Positions 12,093 through 23,076 of a DNA stretch of 64,000 nucleotides are shown here, in pieces. Within the stretch, counting starts at the first letter, position 1; each line of letters starts with the position of its first letter. This DNA comes from Larix kaempferi. Taxonomy: Eukaryota; Streptophyta; Pinopsida; Pinales; Pinaceae. The stretch lies in contig BSBM01000609.1 of NCBI GenBank assembly GCA_027924585.1, forward strand, positions 1,561,501 to 1,625,500, given 5' to 3'. The position numbers and the translations under genes were made by a program. The notes below the pieces were generated by a model. That model had not been told where the DNA came from, made no database searches, and saw nothing but the letters and a program-made list of their open reading frames with translations.

Positions 12093-14220
12093 TTATTTCA
12101 GTAACTTCTTTCTATTTGTTTTTCTCTTTACAAAATCAACAAGAAACTCATCTTCTGGAACTACTTGTTCAATTCTTGGTGCTTCATCAACTTGCCCTGA
12201 TGTCTGCCTAGTAGAGTACTCGTGGCATGGATTTTGCAGCAAGGGGTCCGGATTTGCTGCAATAATGTGAAAATGTTACATTGATATATTCTGGTATTAT
12301 AATGACAAGTGTTTCAATTTAAAAACACATTACAAAGGTGTTTTTTACCTGTTGTGGCCGCATCACGTACTTCATAATCCTGTCTAGGCTCAATCTGCAC
12401 AGTGTGACCCTCTACATGCTCTGCAGTTGAAACATGGAAAAGTACAATTAATGTTCACCATCTGCAATGCTAAATTTAAAATTGTAGCATATGAATAAAT
12501 TCATTACCAGTATTTGAAGCATGATCTTCAATTGGTTGTTGTCCATCCTCGACATTAAGTGGATTGTTGCTTTCCTGCTCAAAACAGAGTCAATATTTTA
12601 TGGCAATTATTTATAGCGAAAAGATTGCACAAGTAATAAATCTTCATTATACTATATAGATTTTATATACATGTGCGCAAGATGGATCACCAAAAGGCTG
12701 TGTTTTCCCATACAAGATTTTTCGACGTTCAACAACAGCTCCAAAGTCGTGCTGGAATCCAAGCTTCAATTCTTCCTCAATGGACACTTCCTTGAATCGG
12801 TCGGCCTGCATATTTGCATAACGTCATGAATTTACCTTTTGTGGTGCAATAAAACGAAAATAATTTGCAATTTATTATTTGGATGCATTATTGGTTTTTC
12901 GATACTTACAATTTGTGCCGCCAAATTCGAATAACCACTAGGCCCAAGCTTGTGTTGACCAATTTTTTCTTGTATTTCCTTTGTGGCCTTTGATGTGTCT
13001 GACAGCCGATGAAAGTGTTGAAATATGTTAGATGTTCCGAATTTGATATAAAAATTAATAATAAGGTTTAGAATAACATTGTGGAAAGTATTGCGTACCT
13101 CCATGTGCCTGGTGGTAGTTTTCCTTCTTTTCTCAGAGCCCTCTCCTTTCCATCTTCCACTAGGGATTTCCACTCTCTTGCTGGAATCATTGGAGGTCAC
13201 TCATACCTAGGGTTACTTTCTAGATGAACCCTATATTGGTCCTGAATAATCTTCATATGTCGTCTATCCTTCTTTAGGACCGCGGCTCGATTAAACGTCT
13301 CGTTGCCGAACAGGCCAACCAACCGATTAGTGAGCTCATCTTTTAAATTTTTAATTTGTTTATCCCACCTTGTGCGGATAGTGGGCCCAAATATCTCCAA
13401 GGAAAATTCATTTAGATGTTTATAAAAAAAAAACATTTCCTGCAAAATGATCATGCCATCATTAATTGAAAAACAATGTTTTATCGGTATATTACAATCA
13501 AATTATAAACACTAACTTGAACAATGTATAATTACCTGGGATCTTCTCTATATTATTGGAACGAGCTCTTTGTCCATCAGAAATGTTGTTTGTATTGTAC
13601 CTGTGCTAGTAACACGGGAAGATCTAGGAAATGTTGCTTCAACAATATCAATACCAGCAGGCTCTGCATCAACCCCTTCTTCTGCACGATCTGGTGTGCA
13701 CTGGTCATTAGCAGGTGCACTCACAGCTGGCCTTAGGGGTGTCGCGGAATGTGTTTTCGACTGTTCAGTCGACAATAATGGAACATGAGATGTACATGGA
13801 GTCATTTTCTCATGTGACGAATCTCCACGAGCATCACTAGGGCCAACACTACCTTGACCGCTAGTCTGTGGTCGCCGAAAATCCTGTAAATACAAACCAT
13901 ATTTTATAAGTTCACCATCATATACAAGTAAAAATTATAAAGTACTAAATGAATTTATATTATGATTCAATATTCTGCAACTTACTTTCAAGGCATGAGA
14001 TCTCTTTACCAAAACATCAACCTTGTCTCTAATATCATCTGTCTGTGGCTGAATGAATAGCAGACGAAGGATATCCTCATTAATTTTTCTCAAGGTCTTC
14101 TCTATCATCTTAATCGGGTCTAGAGAAGAACCAATGTCATCATCGCGCATCAACTCATCCACATCAAAAGCTATTGATTGCTCTGACGCTGGATCATACG
14201 TCGAATCATTGGTATGCAAC
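12093..14220 (-). pseudogene. Transposase_24-domain gene, multi-exon C-terminal half
   Basis: Exons can be strung together on the minus strand with GT/AG introns and consistent phases. Roughly: 13,985-14,210 (acidic, helical, DIRDKVDVLVKRSHALK); 13,537-13,884 (Ser/Pro-rich); 13,099-13,442 (domain core FNRAAVLKKDRRHMKII, then PPMIPAREWKSLVEDGKE and LRKEGKLPPGTW); 12,910 to about 13,010; 12,671-12,805 (ADRFKEV...FGDPSCAH); 12,508-12,576; 12,349-12,420; and 12,093-12,256, ending in a TAA at 12,093. The core matches the plant Transposase_24 (Ptta/En/Spm) family, accessory transposase proteins of CACTA elements. In-frame stops interrupt it after NPRYE (TGA, about 13,197) and before RRSQ (TAG, about 13,545), so it is a pseudogene. 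The junction near 13,010 is uncertain. Confidence 0.7.
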
Positions 14221-14894
14221 AAAAATATATAAAACATTACTGACGTGAAAGCAATAGACTGAGGAAAAAAGTATATTGACAAAACATATCGATCATGATA
14301 GATTACTAAAATTACAATAAGGTTTAGTTGATGCCTCGATGCTGGTGTCGTCTGATCCATAGTTGGGTACTTTCCCCTATCACCCCCCTGCCAAAAACAA
14401 GTAGAAAACATTATCAGAATGAAACCAATATACACATGAGAAAGACATAAAAAAATCATTATGCCTCGAGGATCGTCTACTCATCGGATCAATGGTTATG
14501 AGGGACCTACCCCGATATACTAATAGGGAGGTGCCCCGATCAGAACCATGCATCAAAAACATAGAAAAAATCATCTAAACGAAACCAAAATACTCACGAT
14601 TTTTTTTTTTTTTTACAAGAACGGATAAGAGCTTTTATATATAAAAAGAGAAATAAAATAGAGCTACATAGTGTTGGAGCAGGTCTACTCCCTATCAGAG
14701 TGGAACTGACCAGTCTCTACATTCATCTTTGACAGGACTATAACTATCTTGACAAAGTTCTAGCCTATGACAGTTATATAATCGAATAAAAACTTGAGGA
14801 ATCACCAAGTCTGCTGGCTAAAACTGACGACAGAACTCTGTCTCATGTTCCTTTCCTCCCACTGTGCCGCCATGTTCTTTCTACATCTCCTGCT

Positions 14895-15461
14895 TCAGGT
14901 TTCTAATCTCAGCTTGCATCCCATCGATCTTTCCCTCCACAATTCTAGCTCTGCAGTGAACCGCCCTGATTTGGGCATCCAAGTTGACGAGTAAGGACAT
15001 CCATTGTAGAGGACTTCAGCGAGGCTTTCCACCTTCTCGTTGAGCTTGATGTTGTTCTCACGAACCTCCTTATTTTTTTCCTGTGCCAAGGTAAACATAT
15101 GCTGCAGTGCCTTCTTAAATTCATAATTTTCGCTTCTCAGCAAACGAACTTGAGATTCCAGTTCTTCCAAGTATTCCTTGACGTTCTTGGGAATGCTATC
15201 AGAATCCCATTTTGAACCAGAACCACCACCGGCTACCATTACAGGGGAATAATTCAATTCGTATTCCTGAGCAAAATGACAGCTTTCATCCTGCATACTT
15301 TGTTGTAATGGAGCCGTGCCACCCTGACTCTCGTGCAACGTGGGGAATTTCTTCCTAAAATACGGAATCGGTGAGCCTCCTATGTGAGGGATGGTCTTTC
15401 TGCAGAGGAGGTAGTTGGCTGTTGATTCAAGGTCGGCCATCTTCATGGGCTCTGAAGGCAT
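14895..15461 (-). CDS. Coiled-coil ORF inside the LINE 3' region, 188 aa
   Basis: This open frame begins MPSEPMKMADLES and has a Gly/Ser-rich patch (VMVAGGGSGSKWDSD) at about residues 75-90. A predicted coiled coil follows from about residue 95 to 150 (EYLEELESQVRLLRSEN..., then EKNKEVRENNIKLNEKVESLAEVL). It lies between the RNase H stop and the poly(A) tract of the same LINE copy. Plant L1 elements normally have only a 3' UTR there. It could be a third LINE ORF, a host exon picked up by 3' transduction, or chance openness. I do not recognise the protein. A frame open for 188 codons in decayed DNA favours recent origin. Confidence 0.5.
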   Translation of the reverse strand: MPSEPMKMADLESTANYLLCRKTIPHIGGSPIPYFRKKFPTLHESQGGTAPLQQSMQDESCHFAQEYELNYSPVMVAGGGSGSKWDSDSIPKNVKEYLEELESQVRLLRSENYEFKKALQHMFTLAQEKNKEVRENNIKLNEKVESLAEVLYNGCPYSSTWMPKSGRFTAELELWRERSMGCKLRLET

Positions 15462-15767
15462 ACAAGAATGTTTCCAAACTTCACACTACTCTTCATTTAA
15501 ACACCACTCTCCTCGAATTCCTGCTGCATTTAATGCGTGCATGCCGACCATGTGGATTCCATGTGCCTCTAGCGTGCGGCCATCCCCCATCCCAAGGCGC
15601 GATTTTGGGTCAAGAACATTAGAGTAGGTTTCTTGATCGAGTAGGAGAGAATGTTTGAAAAATGGATGAACGTGGGGGGAGTATTTACATAACTCCAACC
15701 CAATTGTGAATTCTTCTCATTAAATTTAGGCATAAGGGGTCTTTCTAGATGGTAAGACAGGGAAAAT

Positions 15768-16174
15768 TTAGGGGATCCAGACATTGTCATTCACCTTTTG
15801 ATTGCTAACCAGAACTCTTCGATCAAGCCTGACACCATTGTTCGCCATTATATCCGCCTCCTGATTGTTGGCTCTCAAAATGTGTAGAAAATTTATGGTT
15901 TTGAACTCATTGACTAAACACTTTAGAAGATGGTGGATTTTAGAAGCAGGGTTCTTACGATTCGTGATCAGATTTTGTGCATCTCTTATAACCAACATTG
16001 AGTCTCTGAACACAATTAGGTCTGTGAGGCCCTCATCCCTTGCAATCTCCAAACCTTTTATTAGAGATAACCATTTTGCACTATTATTTGTCCTTCTTCT
16101 AATTCCCCAAGCATAGTCTTTCATCTTACTTCCTTCAGAGTCGAATAAGACTCCACCTGCACCTACCAACCCTG
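15768..16174 (-). pseudogene. LINE ORF2 C-terminal RNase H domain (truncated)
   Basis: The translation GAGGVLFDSEG...DYAWGI...NSAKWLSLIKGLEIARDEG...VFRDSMLVI...HILRANNQEADIMAN matches the plant LINE RNase H fold (RVT_3 family), which removes RNA from the cDNA hybrid. Family residues can be followed: the first Asp in FDSEG, the Glu of GLEIA, the Asp of RDSMLV and the terminal Asp of EADIMAN. The second half-motif usually reads GDS, here RDS. Translation enters from the truncated 5' edge, so no genuine start codon exists. The frame is open to its stop at 15,768. It is an inactive fragment. Confidence 0.8.
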
Positions 16175-17261
16175 TACTCACGGGAAAAACTTAATAAGAA
16201 AACATATTGATGTATTTAAATTTTACAATTACGATCAGGTATATGTGTTGCCCTGAGGCTGCTGTCATCTGATCAACAGCTGGGTGGTTTCCCCGATCAA
16301 CACTTTGCAACAAGTATATATATAACATTATCTAAATGAATCGAATATACTCATGAAAAAACACAACAAAATAAACTTTTTGTTCATATTAAATTTGTAC
16401 AATTGCATCGATGTATACCTGCTACCTCGACGCAGGTCCGGTATCATCTACAGCTAGGGAGATGCCCCTTACAGCACACTGCATCAAAAACATAGAAAAA
16501 ATTATCTAAACAAAACCAAAATACTCACGGAAACAACATAATAAGAAAACATTTTGATGTATTTAAATTGTACAATTACAATCAGGTATACTTGTTGCCC
16601 CGAGGCTATTGTCGTTTGATCAATAGCCGGGTGGTTTCCCCGATCAACACTCTGCAACGAATATATAGATAACATTATCTAAATGAATCGAATATACTCA
16701 TGAAAAACACAACAATTTTTTTTTTGTTCATATTAAATTTGTACAATTGCATCGATGTATACCTGCTGCCTCGAGCTAGGTCCGGTATCATCTATTGCTA
16801 GGCAGATGCTCCTTATAGCACCCTGCAACAAAAACATAGGAAAAATTATCTAAACAAAACCAAAATACTCACGGAAACAACATAATAAGAAAACATTTTG
16901 ATGTATTTAAATTGTACAATTACAATCAGGTATACCTCTTGCCCTGAGGCTGTTGTCATCTAATCAACAACCGGGTGGTTTCCCCAATCAACACTATGCA
17001 ACAAATATACAAATAACATTAAATAAACCAAATGAATATACTCATGAAAAAACACAGCAAAAAAAACTCTTTTTTCATATTATATTTGTACTATTACAAA
17101 GATGTATACCTGCTTCCTCGAGGAAGTTGTACTCCTCTCACCATCTACTGGGGAGATGCCTCGATAACTACCCTGCGAAGTAAATATAGAAAATTTAAAC
17201 GAAATTATAACAATAGACTAACGAAAAATCCTTAATATGTTAAATTCATTAATAAAAGGTT

Positions 17262-17983
17262 GGGTAAATTGTTGGATGTACCACTCCCATAGTAACCATG
17301 TTTGTATCTACTCGATTCAAATTGTAATTAATAAGCAACTCTTCCGCTGCAACTATTGATATAATGGCACATACAAAAACACAGTTTCCTTCACACCCCT
17401 CAAATATGCAGTTGGGTTGCTTAATTGTAGACCCTGGTTGTGTACTGTTTATAAACCCCACAATATTCCCTGTGGATTTTGGCCTTCCGTCAATGTACAA
17501 CGTTGCTCCTTTATTTTGATCTTTGTCTTTTAGTTGTAAATAATTTGTTGACAATCCATATCTACACATACTTTGTGTATATTGGACCAGGCGCATCCAA
17601 TCTTTGTAGTTGTAACAGGGTCCAACATACTCCATCAACTATGTACATCTGTCGTAACCAACTTTTATGCCATCCATGCAAAACAACCCCAAACCATGTA
17701 ATGACGATGGTGCAATTCGATATATCCTCTCGTACACACAAAAATATGTGTTTATTTGAGGAAGATCCTTGGGTACCCATTGTTTCACTAGATGTTTGTA
17801 CCTCAAGGGCACCTCGATGTCGCCTCTTGTCTCATCATCATAGGAACATGACCCCCCTTCAGCGAGAAAAAATTCCATGTGTTTATGGAATTTTCTTCTG
17901 ATCTTTTGACATCTAGTTGATATAAATCTTGTAGACCTACTAGATGTCTCACTTTCCTCTATCCTTCCTAAACTCCCCTTGCT
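17262..17983 (-). pseudogene. SET-domain exon upstream of the mini-exon array
   Basis: The minus-strand frame is open from a probable acceptor (TTCCTAG at about 17,984) to about 17,262, except for one TAG at 17,639-17,641. It shows the landmarks of a SET lysine-methyltransferase domain in order: SSLHGLGLF (GxG, SAM contact), LMEYVGP, then YIDGR...GNIVGFINST...PNC (the family's RFINHSCxPN block) and AAEELLINYNL (the GEELTxxY block). The usual NHS is altered to NST. The pre-domain segment contains ERIYRIAPSS. The stop sits between GYDRCT and LMEYVG and is one C-to-T change from CAG. A donor-like GGAGTG|GTACAT near 17,286 would splice into the first mini-exon. Protein methylation activity is family knowledge; this copy is dead. 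Confidence 0.7.
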
Positions 17984-17999
17984 CTAGGAAGACAGATCT

Positions 18000-19890
18000 G
18001 ACAAATACTTGTTTGGTTCTACCTGCACCATGGGAAAAAATTTCAAATAGGACCTTGTTGGGTATGCATAATTCATAGTAGAAGATTACAAGGCATTAAG
18101 GCATGCATTTTCCACTATCATTATACATAGTTACCATGCCTCCCCCAAGCTTGAAAATGCATTTGTTGATTAGTAAGGGATTTTTCCTTTAATTGTCTTG
18201 CATGTTCAAAATTGGAAAAAATAGCCAAAATTAACTTTTGAATGCCTCAAGTTCGTATAAGAAGGAATCCAAAATGACTCAAGAAACAATGGATGTCAAA
18301 CCTTGGTCTTGCCACAATTTGAATATATTGAACCAAACTCCAATTCAAATTCATTTACCATCTTAGTGACAAACCTATCCACCAAACTTAAATGCATGAG
18401 TAGACTATATATTGATTACTCTATAGACTTTTGAATAGTAGTTTTCAGAGTAGGTGCACATATAATGAATGCATGTTTTGATACTTGTTCAAGCTATCCT
18501 CATCAAGCTACACCAAATGTATATTATACTTGTTAAATTTTATTCAAATTTGAGTTTGAATCGAGATTAATTGGCTATAAGGTGTCTTGACCTTAGTATA
18601 CTTAGCATTTTTATGAGTTCCTTATGGTTTTTATAGTCATGCTTGATTGCTTGGGAATGAATGATTCTCGATGGTTCTCATTCTTGTTTGAGTTTAGATG
18701 GTAACATAAACTTGCCATTTAATGGGTAGCTTGACCTTTATCGTTTGAACATGTTTATATGGTTGTGAGCTCCCTTATTGTTACTCTATTGGGACTTGGG
18801 CATTCACCACATCATGCCTTCACTTGAGTTTCATTTGTACCAAGCCTAAATATTTTGAATTGATTACCTTCACTTGCTCTCAGGTACATCGAAATTTCGT
18901 TTGGCACAAATTATTGTTGCTATTCATTTTGGGTGTGATCATTTCAACCTGCCCAAACCCATGAGGCTTAACCTTTGACATCACTATCCTAGTTATATTA
19001 TGGTTTGAAAATGTTATGTATGAACAAATGCATGAAACAACATCATTATGGTGTTGCCTTCATATTTCTTCCAATTCCATAGCAAACAACTACCTATATT
19101 AAATTAAGTTTTCTAGTGATGCACCTAAATAATATAATGTATGTGTGTCACTCTACAAGTCTCAATACCTAGAGTGTATATTAATCATAATCATCACAAC
19201 CATGTCATGCACTAGAGTGTATATTAACCTAGAGTGTATATTAACCAATTGAAACAATAATGGATGAGGAATAAACTACTGCATAAACTAAGTTAACCAT
19301 GGAGGATTCACACCACTTCCTCCCAACATAACAAATGTCGGTTCTCCTAGCCAACAATTTTATACAACTTGACCCTATTCACATCACATATGGGATCTAA
19401 ACTACATGAACAAATTTGAGGGGGAAGTCTTGCTTGGGAAAGGGATTGAGAAAAAAGTTAAAGTGGGGATATTAAATATGCACATTTTAATGAATTATAG
19501 TAATGATCGGTACTTAAATTTAATTATAATGTCTTTCATGTATTGAACATTGGGAAATGGGAAACAATCAAATTCTTTTAGTCTCCTCTATTTTTCTTTG
19601 TGCACGATTGAACCTACGAATCTAGGATTGAGTCATATCAAACAAGTAAAGTTTTGAACAAACACACTCCTTAATTGTAATTTTTATTGTCTTTTTTCCA
19701 CACACATTCTTCTCTTGTTATTGCCCCCACCTTGTTGTTTTATTTGATCTCCACCTTGACATTGCATTTGGTGGATAAACTCATCGTTTCTAATGTGTTC
19801 ATTTTTTTTGACAATGCAAAATTGTTCTTTCATCCACTCATTATTTTTTGAAATTCTGAAAATCTAGATCTTCTTCAAATGTACTAAAAC
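18000..19890. other. Intergenic DNA, no gene seen
   Basis: Region upstream of the SET exon on the minus strand. It has many stops in all frames and no TE landmarks. Two tiny direct repeats (CTAGAGTGTATATTAA at about 19,165, 19,212 and 19,230) are visible. Further 5' exons of the SET gene could hide here but I cannot identify any. Confidence 0.5.
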
Positions 19891-21195
19891 CCCTAATGGA
19901 AAAGGTCCATGGTCAAAGTTGCCATGAAATAAGTAGAACCATAACTTCTCATGAGAATCCTCCTAGATTTGGAAAATGATTGTGACTGAAAAATGGTTGT
20001 GTTTGGCCACTTATTAATTTACTCTTTCTTTTTCTTCTTCTTCAGAGGGAAAGGAAAAAAAAAAGAAAGAAAGAAGGAAGGAAAATACATAGGGTTACTG
20101 ACCTGGCCTTTGTTGATTCAATCTCAAGATGTTGACGTGAAACTACATCATCATATGTAAACAAAAAATGGCCACTTGAAATAACTCATTGGTGGTTTCT
20201 AAAAGACTTGACTTCCACTCTTTTCAAATGACTCTAGATATTGGGTTGTTAACTTGTTTCCTTACATGCAAGGAAGATGTGATTTTATCCAATTAAAGAC
20301 ATTTATAAGTCATATTTTGGGACTAAAAGGTGATTTTATCTAGTCACTAGTATGCATTGGATATCCAATATCTAATCTCGTCATTGTTGGGCCTATTGTA
20401 AAGGGATCATGTGGTATCCATAAGCATCTACCTTTTAGTCCCATGTATGAAACCTAGATACTAGAACCCAATTGCAATTTAGCCTCATGCCTAACAGGAA
20501 AATTAATCTCACTAAGGAGATAAATTAATTGGATAATATCACAAAGGATTGTATATCAATATGAATTCTTAATCTATGTATCACAAAATACTCAACCTCC
20601 ATTTATAGAGCTACAAAGGTCCTTTTATACAGTCTCCTAATCATCCTAGTTAGAAAATAATTAATACGAACATGCTTGAGAATTGAAGATTCTCAGTCTA
20701 TTCAAAACAAGTACTCAAATAAAATAAAAGGCTAGAAATCAAATGGCATAATAGAACCATAAACAGACTTTCAGAACAGAATGGGAGAGACCTAATTTTA
20801 GACACAATGACATGCTAATTTCATAACCATTTTATTGAAGAGGAGTTATAACATGGTTATACAGCTTGTGACAATTGTAGCAAGATAAAAAAGATATGTT
20901 ACCCTAGATTCTTGGCATTGTGTTTCTAGCATTGTTGTCTTATCATTGTGAGCCTCTATAGCAATATGAGGATCTATAACATGTATATCCATAGAAAAAG
21001 TGGATCTACAACATCTCCAAAAAAAAATCATTAAAAGGATAAATGAAAAATATAGGCATAAGTTAGAACTGTTTAGTATTTCTTGATAGCTTTCTGCTAA
21101 GTGTATGCTACAGGTTCACTCATTAGATGATGCAATGTCTCATTACATGGTAGAATAGAGGACTACATTAAATTCCTCACTACATCGCTGTACTT

Positions 21196-23076
21196 TTTTT
21201 TTAATAGAAATGGTTAAGAATTTTGTATTAAAAGGTTTCCGTGGCGAACTAGGAACAAGGAGTAACAAAGTGAAAGAAGGCTGATGACCTCTAACAGTAC
21301 TGCCAGCCTTCTTATTGGTATTATGGGAGACAAATCCCATATGCTTTTGGAGATATCCCGAGTAAAAGAGAAAACTTGCTTACAAGAGTAAATCCTTACA
21401 AACTGAGAGCATAAAAAGTTGCAGAAACAATACATTTAAGAAGACGAGGAGATAAAATGCCCTTAAAGGAAGGGGTCCAAGCGCTTCTGGTATCCCAAAG
21501 AGATTTTCTCGGTCACCTCTTTGTCCCTCCGCTCCTTGTTGGATTTCCGACCTCTGGTAAGAGGAGGAGAAGGAGCGAAAAAGTCTTCGGTATCCAATGT
21601 GCCCTCCGTAGCAGAGGAGGGAACTAAAGAAGCCAGACCTGCATGAGCTGAGGTCTCCTTCTCGAGATTTCGAGCCTCTCTCTTGGAACCTTGGGGAGCC
21701 GAGCCTAGAGGATAGGAAGTCAGAGGAGGGATGTCTTTTCCCATACGATCTGAAGAACCTGGAATAGTCTCAAACTGTTTCGGATCTTTCGGTGCTTCAG
21801 GTTTTTTACCTTCGGCTTCTTGCAAAATTGTCAGTATTTGTCCAAGGAGAGCTAGGACCTGCTGGAGGGATTTTATCTTGTGGCTGAACCGTCTGCTGTG
21901 AGGGTTGAGAGTCCTTACTCCGAGGATCTCGGTGCCAATTATTAATAGCCTGGAACTCTATTTCTTTGCTTGCTTGGGATTTTCAGGTTGAAGATTTTTT
22001 GAGAGTTTGGGGCAGTTCTTGGTGAAGTGACCATAAACATGGCAAGAGCTGCATTTTAACGGTATCTGCTCATAGTCTAGCTATTGGAGAGGGCTCCAGT
22101 CTCCCAAGTTGATCTTTAAGGCTTCAAGAATCCCTTTCTCTAGGTTTACCTCTACGCATATGCGAGCACAGGTAAAATGAACCCCCCTTTTGGTTTTGCA
22201 CAATCCAGAAAATGCCCTAGTTTGTTGCCGATGTCTGAGAGAGAGCTACGCCCCAAAGGTGTAAGGGGAGGTGGGGAAGTCTCACCCAAACAGGTGCAGC
22301 AGTAATCTCTGAAACTAGATTGAAATCCAAAGTCCACGGAGCTAAGAAAAGACCTCTTGAGCCCATGAAAAAAGGCCCTAAACGAAAGATTAAATCTCTT
22401 TCTGCTTTGTTCATAAAGAGGAAAACGAAATAGCCCCTCCCGACAGCATAGACAGAGACTTTCCCTTGAAACTTGGGAGCCCAGTGCTCTGATATCCAAA
22501 GGTCTACTGCTTTTGGATTGGGCCAAAGGCCAGTAAACTTGCCAAAGAGAGATTTTTCTGAGAGGGTCAGAGCTTTCCTGTAAGGATCTGAAGGAGAAAG
22601 AGTCATAGAGGGGATCTTATCCAACTTCTTCACGAATTTGCTGGTGGGAAGAGATGCAGCCTTGCGAGAAGAGGAATGAATGAGGGATTGAAATCCTGAA
22701 GCTCATCATGGGCGTCCATATCACTGAAACACAACCGTGAGCTACACAAAAATAAAAAGACAACGCACAAGAATAAGGCAGGAGCAGGAGCAGGAAACGA
22801 CCTGCAACATGAGCCACCGGAAACAAGCCTGGACGGCTGCAACAGTGATCCCAGGGGACTGCAACTCGTTGGCTAGGGAAACCCTAGCCGCACTACGGTC
22901 AGGCAGAGCTCCAACCCTAGCAGAGCTTCACGAATGCGCTCAGCTCGCCCGCGCATATCATTGACGTTAGATCCATTTTAATCTCATATCTATTAAACAC
23001 AAATAAAAAATCTCATATACAAAATTCTCACTACTTAAAAAGATCTGAAGCTAGGGTAAATCTACACTATTTTTTC
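21196..23076 (-). mobile_element. ORF1-only LINE with 18-bp TSD
   Basis: CACTACATCGCTGTACTT (21,178-21,195) and CACTACATCGTTGTACTT (23,077-23,094) flank the insertion, with one mismatch. Copy B of the host segment has the empty site CACTACATCGATGTACTTGA at about 24,912. The minus-strand poly(A) appears as T at 21,194-21,202. The body is 1,881 bp: a GC-rich 5' leader (22,720-23,076), ORF1, and a short 3' tail. ORF2 (endonuclease and reverse transcriptase) is absent, so this copy was mobilised in trans or came from an internally deleted RNA. Confidence 0.85.
21463..22719 (-). pseudogene. LINE ORF1 protein (DUF4283 plus CCHC zinc knuckle)
   Basis: The probable start is the ATG at 22,719 (MDAHDELQDFNPS). 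The frame shifts at about 22,650-22,680 into KLDKIPSMTLSP and GKFTGLWPNPKAVDLWISEHW, the DUF4283 domain of plant L1 ORF1 proteins, running to VWVRLPHLPLHLWG. A 2-nt insertion near 22,255 shifts the frame again (SDIGNKLGHFLDCAKPKGG). A further shift leads to ICVEVNLEKGILEALKI and the knuckle CSSCHVYGHFTKNC. A Lys/Glu-rich tail ends at 21,463. In-frame stops occur before LDYEQIP and after PKQAKK. ORF1 coats LINE RNA in the ribonucleoprotein. Three frameshifts and two stops make this copy dead. Confidence 0.8.

Larger units (their letters stand above)
14599..16174 (-). mobile_element. 5'-truncated LINE with poly(A) and 8-bp TSD
   Basis: The insertion is read on the minus strand. Its poly(A) tail appears as 15 T at 14,600-14,614. 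TACTCACG flanks it at 14,591-14,598 and 16,175-16,182. Neighbouring mini-exon introns carry the uninterrupted site CCAAAATACTCACGGAAA, which confirms the boundaries. The 1,576-bp body holds the end of LINE ORF2 (RNase H domain) and a second, coiled-coil ORF before the tail. It landed in an intron of the mini-exon array, probably after the host gene had been amplified. Confidence 0.85.
14338..17169 (-). repeat. Array of about eight duplicated 60-63-bp mini-exons
   Basis: Minus-strand units near 17,107-17,169, 16,934-16,994, 16,763-16,823, 16,593-16,652, 16,420-16,480, 16,232-16,299, 14,466-14,540 and 14,338-14,397 each encode about 20 residues. The consensus is DRGxxPxxDQTTxASxQQ. Most are bounded by a TGCAG acceptor and a CAG|GTATAC donor, with introns of roughly 100-110 bp that are themselves near copies, so exon plus intron was duplicated as a unit. 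Two sub-types alternate (SVDRGNHP... and GAIRSIC/CAVRGIS...), implying that a two-exon module of about 340 bp was amplified. Some units have decayed (stop in the 16,934 and 16,420 units, lost donor at 16,232). The LINE at 14,599-16,174 splits the array. Confidence 0.8.

Noticed and set aside
13524-13788. Plus-strand frames of 70-72 codons with Cys-rich peptides
   Set aside because: They are shadows of the Ser/Pro-rich minus-strand exon of the Transposase_24 gene.
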